Counted from the stretch's first letter, positions 1 through 5,856 are shown. The stretch: 9,162 bases of DNA from Clostridiales bacterium (GCA_031263625.1 JAISFK010000449.1:1-9162), one strand, 5' to 3'. Translations and numbers: made by a program. The notes: a model not told the origin generated them from the letters alone.

Positions 1-19
1 ATTGGCCTTAACTGCGGAT

Positions 20-55
20 CAGCTTTGGCGGGCCGAGCAGCTTTCGCGAGCCGCG
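20..55. repeat. 18-bp tandem repeat, two copies
   Basis: Two adjacent 18-bp units, 20-37 and 38-55, match at 15 of 18 positions and both begin CAGCTTT; a partial third unit (CAGC) follows at 56-59. The repeat covers the first part of the transcript predicted from the leftward promoter at 63-91. On the minus strand it is open in one frame and would encode a six-residue Ala/Lys-rich repeat, but I see no start codon, so I do not call a gene. Confidence 0.6.
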
Positions 56-62
56 CAGCCTA

Positions 63-91
63 ATGATATATACCCGCCCAGCCTTTGTCAA
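63..91 (-). promoter_or_regulatory. Leftward sigma-A-type promoter
   Basis: Read on the minus strand, TTGACA lies at 91-86 and TATCAT at 68-63, separated by exactly 17 bp. The -35 box is a perfect consensus and the -10 box matches at five of six positions. Transcription would begin near 55 and leave the window at position 1, so the gene it serves is outside and cannot be identified. It points away from everything else in the window, so a divergent transcription unit lies to the left. Confidence 0.7.
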
Positions 92-217
92 TATCTAAAA
101 AGCTCGCCGCCTCGACCCCCTCGACAAAATATTCAAAGGTTCAAAGACAGAACGGGCTTATACTGGCGAGCATTTGAATTTTCCATAAACGCGAGTCAGT
201 AATACTCGTTTCCTCTG

Positions 218-240
218 TCCGACCGCAAATTGCGGTCGGA
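218..240. repeat. Perfect 11-bp palindrome (stem-loop)
   Basis: The arm TCCGACCGCAA (218-228) is followed by one A and then its exact reverse complement TTGCGGTCGGA (230-240). As RNA it would form at least nine base pairs closed by an AAATT loop. The downstream bases ATTTCC are a poor U tract, so a rho-independent terminator is possible but weak. It ends about 12-18 bp before the recognisable AraC coding remnant begins, so it marks the breakpoint of that broken gene. Confidence 0.75.
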
Positions 241-257
241 ATTTCCAATCGAACACG

Positions 258-434
258 AGCATAACCAGAGCAAAAGAAATGCTTGCTTTCACCTGCAAGC
301 CGATCAGCGAAATAGCAAAAGAGCTGGATTACGCGAATGTGCAGAACTTCATACGCATGTTTCGGCAAAACACGTCAATGGCGCCCACTGAATACAGGCA
401 AAAGTTTGATATTGATGTTCAGCGCCAAATATGA
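258..434 (+). pseudogene. AraC-family regulator, C-terminal HTH remnant
   Basis: This frame encodes only the last roughly 55 residues of an AraC/XylS-family DNA-binding domain and ends at TGA 432-434. It keeps the linker helix (ITRAKEML), then the second helix-turn-helix (ISEIAKELDYANVQNFIRMF) and the family's closing signature (MAPTEYRQKF). The first helix-turn-helix and any sensor or receiver domain are absent: the frame closes at a stop at 186-188, and the residues encoded between there and about 250 do not resemble the family. There is no ribosome binding site ahead of the only ATG (279-281). I read it as the 3' end of a regulator lost by rearrangement. Its local base composition is lower in GC than the genes downstream. 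A short expressed HTH peptide is possible but unlikely. Confidence 0.75.
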
Positions 435-435
435 T
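406..435 (+). promoter_or_regulatory. Candidate sigma-A promoter for the coiled-coil gene
   Basis: TTGATA (406-411) and TATGAT (430-435) are separated by 18 bp, overlapping the 3' end of the AraC remnant. Each box matches consensus at five of six positions. Transcription would begin near 442, giving a leader of about 28 nt that ends in the GGAGG ribosome binding site at 459-463. No other convincing promoter lies between here and the response regulator, so this may also feed the regulatory pair. Confidence 0.5.
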
Positions 436-469
436 AAAAATATAGAAAACGCAAAGCCGGAGGCAGATG

Positions 470-748
470 ATGGAAGACAAAGCTGTAATAAAAATACTCG
501 GGAAATTTGAAAAGATGGAGGAGCGGTTTGACAGGATAGACGCGCGACTTGACGGGATCGACTGGCGGCTTGGCGGGATCGACGGGCGGCTCAATATGCT
601 GGAGAAGGGCCAGGTCCGCCTCGAAAAGCGCTTTAACCGCTTGGAGGGCACGGTTGACGCGATCGCGGAGCAGACGGCGCGCCTGACGGAGTTTGAAACG
701 GAAACGCGGATGCGCCTCGACAAGCTTGAGGCCGCTCGCCCGGCTTAG
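470..748 (+). CDS. Small heptad-repeat coiled-coil protein, unknown function
   Basis: A 92-residue soluble protein with no signal peptide or membrane segment. Residues 21-41 are three near-identical heptads of the type D-R/G-I-D-x-R-L, and the heptad register of hydrophobic residues runs on to about residue 86, so almost the whole chain should form an alpha-helical coiled coil. Small proteins of this layout (heptads rich in D/E-x-R-L-D/G) are common in Clostridia-type genomes and are usually left as hypothetical; no biochemical role is visible. Two ATGs are adjacent (467 and 470). The GGAGG at 459-463 is only 3 nt from the first but 6 nt from the second, so I choose 470. The three heptads are encoded by 21-bp DNA units at 530-592. 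It precedes the response regulator by 109 bp and may share its transcript. The stop codon lies inside a 27-bp direct repeat. Confidence 0.8.
   Translation: MEDKAVIKILGKFEKMEERFDRIDARLDGIDWRLGGIDGRLNMLEKGQVRLEKRFNRLEGTVDAIAEQTARLTEFETETRMRLDKLEAARPA
530..592 (+). repeat. 21-bp tandem repeat encoding heptads
   Basis: Three 21-bp units (530-550, 551-571, 572-592) encode DRIDARL, DGIDWRL and GGIDGRL. The second and third units are nearly identical in DNA as well as protein (GGGATCGACnGGCGGCTn), which points to recent unit duplication rather than convergent heptad selection. Confidence 0.75.
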
Positions 749-830
749 CGAACTTGCGCGCCTTACTGGAATTGATCTCAATACCGATATTTCGGTGGCT
801 ACCCGCCCGGCTTAGCGAACTTGCGCGCCT
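737..830. repeat. 27-bp perfect direct repeat flanking a 40-bp segment
   Basis: The 27 bp at 737-763 recur without mismatch at 804-830 (key part CGGCTTAGCGAACTTGCG). The first copy contains the TAG stop of the coiled-coil gene; the second lies just ahead of the response regulator. The 40 bp between them (764-803) are AT-richer, hold a small ACCGA/TCGGT hairpin (783-796), and have no counterpart after the second copy. So this is not a simple 67-bp tandem duplication. Confidence 0.8.
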
Positions 831-839
831 GTTGGCGCG
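824..839 (+). promoter_or_regulatory. Hairpin upstream of the response-regulator start
   Basis: CGCGCC (824-829) and GGCGCG (834-839) form a perfect 6-bp GC stem with a TGTT loop. It ends 5 nt before the GGAG ribosome binding site at 845-848 that serves the TTG at 858. The stem partly buries the other GGAG (839-842), which supports 858 rather than 843 as the start. Confidence 0.4.
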
Positions 840-857
840 GAGTTGGAGCGAAACAAT

Positions 858-1778
858 TTGTACACTATATTGATTGCCGACGACGAGGCCAGCATGCTGG
901 ACGGCCTGTCCGCCAAAATGAACTGGACGGATCTCTCGCTTGAGCCTGTCGCGTTCCTGCGCGACGGGCTGGAAGTGATGGAGTTTTTGGACTCGCGCCC
1001 CGTGGACATCATTCTGACGGACATCCGCATGCCGCGCGCCAGCGGGATCGACGTGGCGGAGTATGTTTACAGCCGCAACCTGCCCAGCCGGATCATACTG
1101 CTGAGCGGATACCGGGAATTTGACGACGCGCAGAAGGCGATGCGCTTCGGCGTCCGGCGATATCTGACCAAGCCGTTTTTGCTCAGCGCCCTGAGAGACA
1201 CGCTGCGCGAGATCGTGGCGGAGCTGGCGGACAGGGACAGCCAGTATATCCGATACCATGCGGAACACCATGCGGAATATCGTGCGGACGGGCCATGGGA
1301 ACCAAACGAGCCGGGCGGGCCGAACGCTCCGAACGATCTGAAGAGGCCAAACGATCCGAACGAGCCGAACGGGCTGGATGATCCAGACGATCCGGATGAG
1401 CCAGAGGAGCCGGCGAAGCCGGAGCGCGCGCCCGAGAGCGCGGCAGGCGATGCCATTCTGCTCGCGCGCCGCTACATACAGGAGCATTACGCCGAGCACA
1501 TCACGCTGACGGACGTCGCGCTCCGCGTCTATCTTAACCCGGCCTACCTCTCCCGGATTTTCGGCGAGCGCGTGGGCCAGAGCTTCCGCGACTATCTGAC
1601 CGACACGCGGATCAAGGCGGCCGCGCGCCTGCTCAGGTCAACGCGCCGGCATGTGCACGAGGTCTGCCGCAGCGTCGGCTACAGCGATCTGAAGCATTTT
1701 TACCGCCAGTTCAAGCAAATCATGAAAACGACGCCCAGCGAGTACCGCAGGCTGGCCAGAAAGGGGGCCGCGCCATGA
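858..1778 (+). CDS. YesN-type response regulator, AraC output domain
   Basis: A 306-residue cytoplasmic two-component response regulator. The receiver domain (residues 2-125) has the acidic pair D8-D9, the phosphoacceptor D55 in ILTDIRMP, the switch serine S83 in LLSGY and the conserved K105-P106. Residues 146-192 are an acidic Pro/Asn/Asp linker with irregular PN(D/E)P repeats. Residues 199-300 are an AraC-type domain with two helix-turn-helices (about 216-240 and 265-298), ending in the signature TPSEYRR. It is shorter than many YesN-like proteins because the usual long middle region is replaced by the low-complexity linker. I choose the TTG at 858: a GGAG sits 9 nt upstream and the protein then begins MYTILIADDE, the family's usual start. 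The upstream TTG at 843 has no spaced ribosome binding site. The stop overlaps the kinase start (ATGA, 1775-1778), implying translational coupling. The likely target is the importer promoter at 3671-3736. Confidence 0.92.
   Translation: MYTILIADDEASMLDGLSAKMNWTDLSLEPVAFLRDGLEVMEFLDSRPVDIILTDIRMPRASGIDVAEYVYSRNLPSRIILLSGYREFDDAQKAMRFGVRRYLTKPFLLSALRDTLREIVAELADRDSQYIRYHAEHHAEYRADGPWEPNEPGGPNAPNDLKRPNDPNEPNGLDDPDDPDEPEEPAKPERAPESAAGDAILLARRYIQEHYAEHITLTDVALRVYLNPAYLSRIFGERVGQSFRDYLTDTRIKAAARLLRSTRRHVHEVCRSVGYSDLKHFYRQFKQIMKTTPSEYRRLARKGAAP
1293..1433 (+). repeat. Low-complexity Pro/Asn/Asp linker repeat
   Basis: Irregular short units built on GATCCGAACGAGCCG-like DNA encode PNEP, PNAP, PNDP, DDPD and PEEP motifs between the receiver and the HTH domain of the response regulator. 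The DNA units are similar enough to suggest expansion by slippage. The frame is intact and both flanking domains are complete. Confidence 0.65.
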
Positions 1779-3598
1779 AAGCATGGCTTGCCTCGTTCCG
1801 GCGCGGCATTCGCAACTACCGCTTCAAAAGCCTGTTCATGCAGTCGTTCCGGCTGATCTTCATCGGGCTCGCGCTGCCGCTGATGGCCGTCATCCTCGCC
1901 GTCTACCTGTTCTCGCAGGACATGCTCGGCAAGGAGATGCGGACGGCGAACCTGCGCGCGCTCGAAACAATCGAAAACGTGTCCGACATCGTGTTCGGCC
2001 AGGCGCACGCCGCCGTCATGAGCATCGCCGTGGACGAGGGCGTGCTCGGCGAGATCCGGGCGAACGAGCCGCGCACGTACAAGGACTACGAGCACGTCCG
2101 GACGGTGTCCAACACGCTCGGCCTGAGCAGCAAGAACATGGTCGCCGACTCGGTGTACCTCTACTGCGGCAAGACGGACTACCTGATCGCCAACTCCGGC
2201 TATGCGTCGCGGATGCCATACGCGCCGGACAGGGGCCTGCTGGACGCATACCCGCAGATGCGCTTCAACGAGAACGTGTGGATGCACCGCGCCATGCGCT
2301 CGAGCTTCAACGCGGAGCCGGCCAAGGTCATCACGCTGTTCCGGCGCATAGGCACGGAGAGCGCGTCCGGGCTTGTCGCGTACAACATCGACGAGGGCGC
2401 GCTTGAGCGGATGTTCGTCAACGGCCAGCGCACCGCCGGCCAGGCCGCGCATGGCTCCGGCGGCCGCGCCATCGCCCTGCTGAGCGGCGACGGCACGGTG
2501 CTGTTCGATTCCACGGGGCGCGGCACGGGGCTTGACGCCTCGGCGCTGTTCGGCCCGCAGGCCGAGGCGATCCGGACTGGCGGGCGCGGCGCGCTGACGG
2601 TCGTGGACGGGGACGGCGACGCCTACATGGCGGCCTACAGCCAGCTTTCCGTCGGCGGCCTCGTCTGCGCGCTCATGGTCCCGTACCGCAGCTACGCCGG
2701 CAGCCTTTACGCGCTGCAGGCGTTCGTGGCGCTCTCGCTCGTCGCCGGGCTGCTGCTGTCGGCCGTTCTCGCCGCCATTCTGGGCGCGAGGCTCTCGCGG
2801 CCGATACAGGAGATAGCGGACTTCATCGACAGATCGTCCGCGCCGTCGCCGGCGCCCGCCGACAACGAGCTGAACTACATCCTCATGCGCCTGATCTCCG
2901 TCTTTGACGACAACCAGATGCTGGAGAGGGAGCGGCTCGAGCGCTTCACCGCCCTGCGCCAGGCACAGGCCCAGGCGCTGCAGGCGCAGATCGCGCCGCA
3001 TTTCCTTCACAACACGCTCCAGGCGGTCGGCTGGCTCATACTCAACGAAACGCGCAACGAGGACAGCCCCGCCCTCAAGGCGCTCGTGCAGCTGTCGGAC
3101 ATCGCGCGCGGCGCGACGGAGTCCAGCGGGAACCTCACGACGCTGGGCGACGAGGTGGCCAACGTGGAGCGCTACATGGAGCTGCAAAAGCTCCGCTACC
3201 TCGACAGCATAGAGTTCGGCGTATGCGCGCCGGACGCGCTGCGCGGCCTCAGCGTGCCGCGCGCCTGCCTGCAGCCGCTCGTCGAAAACTCCATAAAATT
3301 CATCGACCGCAGCAAGCAGACGAGCCATATAGCCGTTTTCGCCGAGCTGGACGGGCAGGATCTGGCTATTGGCGCGCGCGACGACGGCATGGGTATGGAC
3401 GCGGGCGAGATGCAGGCGTACAACCTCGGCTTCCGGGACGGGAACAAGCCGTTCATCCGGCATATCGGCCTCGGCAACCTGAACCAGCGCATACGGCTGC
3501 TGTTCGGGGACGGCTACGGGCTCACCCTTTCGGCGGCGGACGGCGGCGGCCTCGTCGTGCTGATCCGCATACCGGCCGCGCCGCAGAGCGGGGAATAA
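1775..3598 (+). CDS. YesM-type membrane sensor histidine kinase
   Basis: A 607-residue sensor kinase, the partner of the overlapping response regulator. Residues 25-46 and about 314-337 are membrane segments; the roughly 265 residues between them form the extracellular sensor, whose size and placement fit a double-Cache-like fold. A HAMP-like stretch follows (338-385), then a helical region and the His_kinase box QIAPHFLHNTLQ with phosphoacceptor H409. The ATPase domain shows the N box LQPLVENSIKFI (N505), the G1 box ARDDGMGMD (D536-D542) and the G2 box GLGNLNQRI (565-573). The residues after N505 read IKFI where this family usually has an IKHG-like sequence, so one normally conserved His-Gly pair is missing; activity is still likely because the other boxes are intact. 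The start is the ATG overlapping the preceding stop. The ligand is not evident; neighbours suggest a carbohydrate or a loaded binding protein. Confidence 0.92.
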   Translation: MKAWLASFRRGIRNYRFKSLFMQSFRLIFIGLALPLMAVILAVYLFSQDMLGKEMRTANLRALETIENVSDIVFGQAHAAVMSIAVDEGVLGEIRANEPRTYKDYEHVRTVSNTLGLSSKNMVADSVYLYCGKTDYLIANSGYASRMPYAPDRGLLDAYPQMRFNENVWMHRAMRSSFNAEPAKVITLFRRIGTESASGLVAYNIDEGALERMFVNGQRTAGQAAHGSGGRAIALLSGDGTVLFDSTGRGTGLDASALFGPQAEAIRTGGRGALTVVDGDGDAYMAAYSQLSVGGLVCALMVPYRSYAGSLYALQAFVALSLVAGLLLSAVLAAILGARLSRPIQEIADFIDRSSAPSPAPADNELNYILMRLISVFDDNQMLERERLERFTALRQAQAQALQAQIAPHFLHNTLQAVGWLILNETRNEDSPALKALVQLSDIARGATESSGNLTTLGDEVANVERYMELQKLRYLDSIEFGVCAPDALRGLSVPRACLQPLVENSIKFIDRSKQTSHIAVFAELDGQDLAIGARDDGMGMDAGEMQAYNLGFRDGNKPFIRHIGLGNLNQRIRLLFGDGYGLTLSAADGGGLVVLIRIPAAPQSGE

Positions 3599-3654
3599 TC
3601 CCTTGCAGGCCGCATAACCGCCAAAAAAAACAAAAAGCCAGCGCCTGTAAGGGA
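3599..3654 (+). repeat. Hairpin element, copy A
   Basis: The left arm TCCCTTGCAGGC (3599-3610, then a one-base bulge C3611 and GC) pairs with GCGCCTGTAAGGGA (3641-3654) to give a 14-bp stem with one G-T wobble. The 27-nt loop begins ATAACCGC and ends AAAAAGCCA. It begins one base after the kinase stop codon. Copy B at 7825-7889 shares the inner stem, the wobble and the loop ends and length, while its outer pairs differ in a compensatory way. No U tract follows, so a classical terminator is unlikely. Confidence 0.75.
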
Positions 3655-3670
3655 CTATACTTACAGCAAC

Positions 3671-3709
3671 ATGTAAAACTAACCATACCAATGTAAAATC
3701 AGGCATATT
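3671..3709 (+). promoter_or_regulatory. Direct-repeat operator, candidate response-regulator site
   Basis: ATGTAAAA occurs at 3671-3678 and again at 3691-3698, exactly 20 bp apart. Beyond the core, both units share A at position 11 and CATA at positions 14-17, so 13 of 19 positions match. The second unit runs into the -35 box at 3708. Two direct repeats about two helical turns apart, touching the -35, is the usual activator arrangement for AraC-family proteins. The adjacent YesN-type regulator is therefore the likely ligand. This is an inference from spacing and position; the motif is not seen elsewhere in the window. Confidence 0.55.
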
Positions 3710-3736
3710 GAAGTATATTTGCCGCCCTTTTATAAT
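3708..3736 (+). promoter_or_regulatory. Importer operon promoter
   Basis: TTGAAG (3708-3713), a 17-bp spacer and a perfect TATAAT (3731-3736) form a strong sigma-A promoter. Transcription would begin near 3743, leaving a leader of about 43 nt before the lplB-like start at 3786. The -35 coincides with the TTG that would be the longest possible start of the lplB-like gene, which rules out that start. The weak half of the -35 (AAG instead of ACA) fits a promoter needing an activator bound at 3671-3709. Confidence 0.75.
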
Positions 3737-3785
3737 CTCATTGTTCAAATTGCTAATGCCAATCTACGGCGCGGAAGGAATGGAC

Positions 3786-4883
3786 ATGAGCATGGCTAAC
3801 GCACAGGGCGGCAAAGCCCGCGCCCCCGGCGGCGCTTTGGGCCGCGCCCGCAACGACGCTTCTGCTGGCGGAGGCAAAGTCCGCGCCCGCAACGGCGCTT
3901 CTTCAAGCGGAGGCAAAACCGATGCCCGCAACGGCGCTTCTGTTGGCGGCGCTTCGGGCCGCGCCCGCGCCCGCAACGCCGGGCACTGGGGCAAGCATCT
4001 CAGGCGCAACGCCTGGCTGTACGTGTTCCTGCTGATCGGGCTGGCCTATCTGATCGTCTTCAAATACATCCCGATGGCGGGCATCGTCATAGCCTTCGAG
4101 GACTACAACACGTTCGCCGGGATTCTCGGCAGCCCGTGGGTCGGCCTCCAGAACTTCAAGTACCTGTTCTCGTCGGCCGAGTTCGGCCGCGTGCTGCGCA
4201 ACTCCGTCACGCTGAGCCTCCTGCGCCTGCTGGCCGGCTTCCCGGCGCCCCTGCTGCTCGCGCTTCTGCTGAACGAGATCGGCAGCCGCTTCTACAAGCG
4301 GGCCATGCAGACCATCCTGTACCTGCCCCACTTCGTCTCGTGGGTCGTGATCTACGGCATTTTGCTGAACCTCCTGTCGCCGTCCACGGGACTGCTGAAC
4401 TACGCCATCGCGGCCTTGGGCGGCAAGACGGTTTCGTTCCTGACCAGCCCCTCGCACTTTTCGACCATCGTGGTCCTGTCCGACATATGGAAAAACGCCG
4501 GCTGGGGCACGATCGTATACCTCGCCGCCATATCCGGCATAAACCCCGCGTACTACGAGGCGGCCATCATAGACGGCGCGAGCCGGTTCAAGCGCATAGC
4601 GCACATCACGCTGCCGATGATCGCGGGCACGGTCGTCGTGATGCTGATCCTGCGCTCCGGCTCCATCCTGAACAACGGCTTCGAGCAGATATTCCTGCTG
4701 CAGAACGCGCTGAACGCCGACGTGTCCGAGGTCTTTGAAACCTACACGTACAAGGTCGGCCTCGTGGAGGGGCGCTTCCCGTTCTCGACCGCCGTCGGGC
4801 TGTTCCAGTCCGCCGTGGGGCTGGCGCTGATCATGATCACGAATTTTGCGGCCCGCAAGGCCGGCGAAGGGGGGCTGTGGTAA
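3786..4883 (+). CDS. lplB: ABC sugar importer permease, LplB-type
   Basis: A 365-residue inner-membrane permease of the CUT1 carbohydrate ABC family, one half of the translocation channel. The family core begins at about residue 66 (HWGKHLRRNAWLY), followed by the usual membrane segment and KYIPMAGIVIAFEDY. The EAA loop that contacts the ATPase reads EAAIIDGASRFKRIAHITLP (258-277), with the conserved G264 and LP. About six membrane segments are visible. Residues 1-65 are an unusual basic Ala/Gly/Arg/Asn-rich extension, including three 13-residue repeats (20-58), where LplB homologues normally have a short charged tail. I choose ATG 3786, which has GGAAGGA six nt upstream; ATG 3780 directly abuts that site and TTG 3708 is the -35 box. 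It overlaps the next permease by one base (TAATG). The symbol denotes family, not a tested substrate. Confidence 0.9.
   Translation: MSMANAQGGKARAPGGALGRARNDASAGGGKVRARNGASSSGGKTDARNGASVGGASGRARARNAGHWGKHLRRNAWLYVFLLIGLAYLIVFKYIPMAGIVIAFEDYNTFAGILGSPWVGLQNFKYLFSSAEFGRVLRNSVTLSLLRLLAGFPAPLLLALLLNEIGSRFYKRAMQTILYLPHFVSWVVIYGILLNLLSPSTGLLNYAIAALGGKTVSFLTSPSHFSTIVVLSDIWKNAGWGTIVYLAAISGINPAYYEAAIIDGASRFKRIAHITLPMIAGTVVVMLILRSGSILNNGFEQIFLLQNALNADVSEVFETYTYKVGLVEGRFPFSTAVGLFQSAVGLALIMITNFAARKAGEGGLW
3843..3959 (+). repeat. 39-bp tandem repeat in the lplB 5' end
   Basis: Three consecutive 39-bp units (3843-3881, 3882-3920, 3921-3959) encode RARNDASAGGGKV, RARNGASSSGGKT and DARNGASVGGASG. The DNA of the units is closely similar (shared GCCCGCAACGNCGCTTCT), so this is recent in-frame tandem duplication rather than selected protein similarity only. 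A further partial unit (RARARNAG) follows. Confidence 0.85.
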
Positions 4884-5782
4884 TGGCAATGGCAGGCAAA
4901 AGCAGGGGCAAGGGCGACGCGGCCGTCGCCGCCGTCACATACGCCGCGGTCACGGGCTTCGTGCTCAGCATACTGTACCCGCTGTTCAACATCGCGTCGC
5001 TGTCGCTGTCCAGCTACGCCACGTACATAAAGAACCCGATGATGTTCTTCCCGACGGAGCTCGACTTTTCCGCGTATGGCATCGTGTTCGGCAGCAAGCT
5101 CCTGCTGTCGAGCTACAAGAACACCGTGATCATCACGGCGCTGGGCACGGGGCTGACGCTTTTCATGACCGTGATATACGCCTACCCGCTGTCGCGGCCG
5201 CAGGTGCGGTTCAAGCCGTTCTTCAGCACGGCCATCGTGATAACGATGCTGTTCTCGGGCGGCATAATTCCCTCCTTCCTGCTCATGCGCGGGCTCGGGC
5301 TGCTGAACACCTACGCCGCGCAGTACCTGCCCACGGTGCTGGGCGCGTACAACTGCATCCTGATGGTGAATTTTTTCAAAGCCATGCCGGAGGAGCTTAT
5401 CGAGGCCGCCATGATGGACGGGGCGAGCGAGCCGTACATCCTGACGCGCATAGTGCTGCCGCTGTCCAGGCCGATTCTCGCGACCATCGTGCTGTTTGCG
5501 GCGGTCGGCCTGTGGAACCAGTATTTTTCGGCGGTCATATACGTGCGCGACCAGGCCAAGTGGCCCGTGCAGCTCGTGCTGCGCGAGATCCTGCTGGCCT
5601 CCAGCACGGAGGCCCTGAGATCCGGGGGCAACCTGGCGGAGCTGAACGCCGCGAGGCGGATCCCGATGGAGCAGCTGCGCTACGCCGCGCTGATCGTCGT
5701 CATGCTGCCCATAACGTGCATATACCCGTTCTTGCAGAAGTATTTTGCCAGCGGCGTCATGCTGGGCGCCGTGAAGGGCTAA
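4883..5782 (+). CDS. lplC: ABC sugar importer permease, LplC/YtcP-type
   Basis: A 299-residue inner-membrane permease, the second half of the CUT1 importer channel. It starts with a short charged tail and a membrane segment (about 21-42), then the LplC-typical SLSSYATYIKNP region. Further membrane segments lie near 82-103, 113-134, 145-165, 197-214 and 267-288. The EAA loop is IEAAMMDGASEPYILTRIVLP (173-193), with G180 and LP. The C-terminus YPFLQKYFASGVMLGAVKG is the family's typical ending. I choose ATG 4883 because it forms a TAATG overlap with the upstream stop and has a GGGGGG-type ribosome binding site 8 nt upstream; the in-frame GTG at 4877 lies too close to it. No ATPase gene accompanies the permeases, as is usual for this subfamily, which is thought to use a shared MsmK-like ATPase encoded elsewhere. 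Confidence 0.93.
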   Translation: MAMAGKSRGKGDAAVAAVTYAAVTGFVLSILYPLFNIASLSLSSYATYIKNPMMFFPTELDFSAYGIVFGSKLLLSSYKNTVIITALGTGLTLFMTVIYAYPLSRPQVRFKPFFSTAIVITMLFSGGIIPSFLLMRGLGLLNTYAAQYLPTVLGAYNCILMVNFFKAMPEELIEAAMMDGASEPYILTRIVLPLSRPILATIVLFAAVGLWNQYFSAVIYVRDQAKWPVQLVLREILLASSTEALRSGGNLAELNAARRIPMEQLRYAALIVVMLPITCIYPFLQKYFASGVMLGAVKG

Positions 5783-5785
5783 AGC

Positions 5786-5840
5786 AAACTGAAAAACTAA
5801 AAAACTGAAAAACCAAAAATTCAAAAACCAAATTCAAAAC
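5786..5840 (+). repeat. A-rich 8-bp tandem repeat before the binding-protein gene
   Basis: Four 8-bp units run in register at 5786-5817 (AAACTGAA, AAACTAAA, AAACTGAA, AAACCAAA) and decay into similar AAATTCAAAA-type sequence to 5840. The stretch is almost free of G, in sharp contrast with the GC-rich genes on both sides, and ends one base before the AGGAGG ribosome binding site (5841-5846). It would be single-stranded in the mRNA and leave that site exposed. Confidence 0.75.
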
Positions 5841-5856
5841 AGGAGGATGGAAGGGC

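Noticed and set aside
2..202. 66-residue plus-strand open frame at the left edge
   Set aside because: It has no ribosome binding site or family resemblance, and it overlaps a strong leftward promoter.
763..791. Promoter for the response regulator (TTACTG-N17-GATATT)
   Set aside because: The -35 box matches consensus at only two of six positions, so it is too weak to call.
3599..3654. Hairpin copy A as a classical rho-independent terminator
   Set aside because: The stem is followed by CTATACTTACAG with no run of T on the plus strand, and the minus-strand side has none either.
1700..3748. 682-residue minus-strand open frame
   Set aside because: It lies opposite the histidine kinase, is rich in Arg/Ala/His/Val as expected for antisense of GC-rich codons, and shows no domain. 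The plus strand carries clear kinase motifs.
4742..5824. 360-residue minus-strand open frame over the LplC-type gene
   Set aside because: It is the antisense shadow of a well-supported permease, with no recognisable motif or ribosome binding site.
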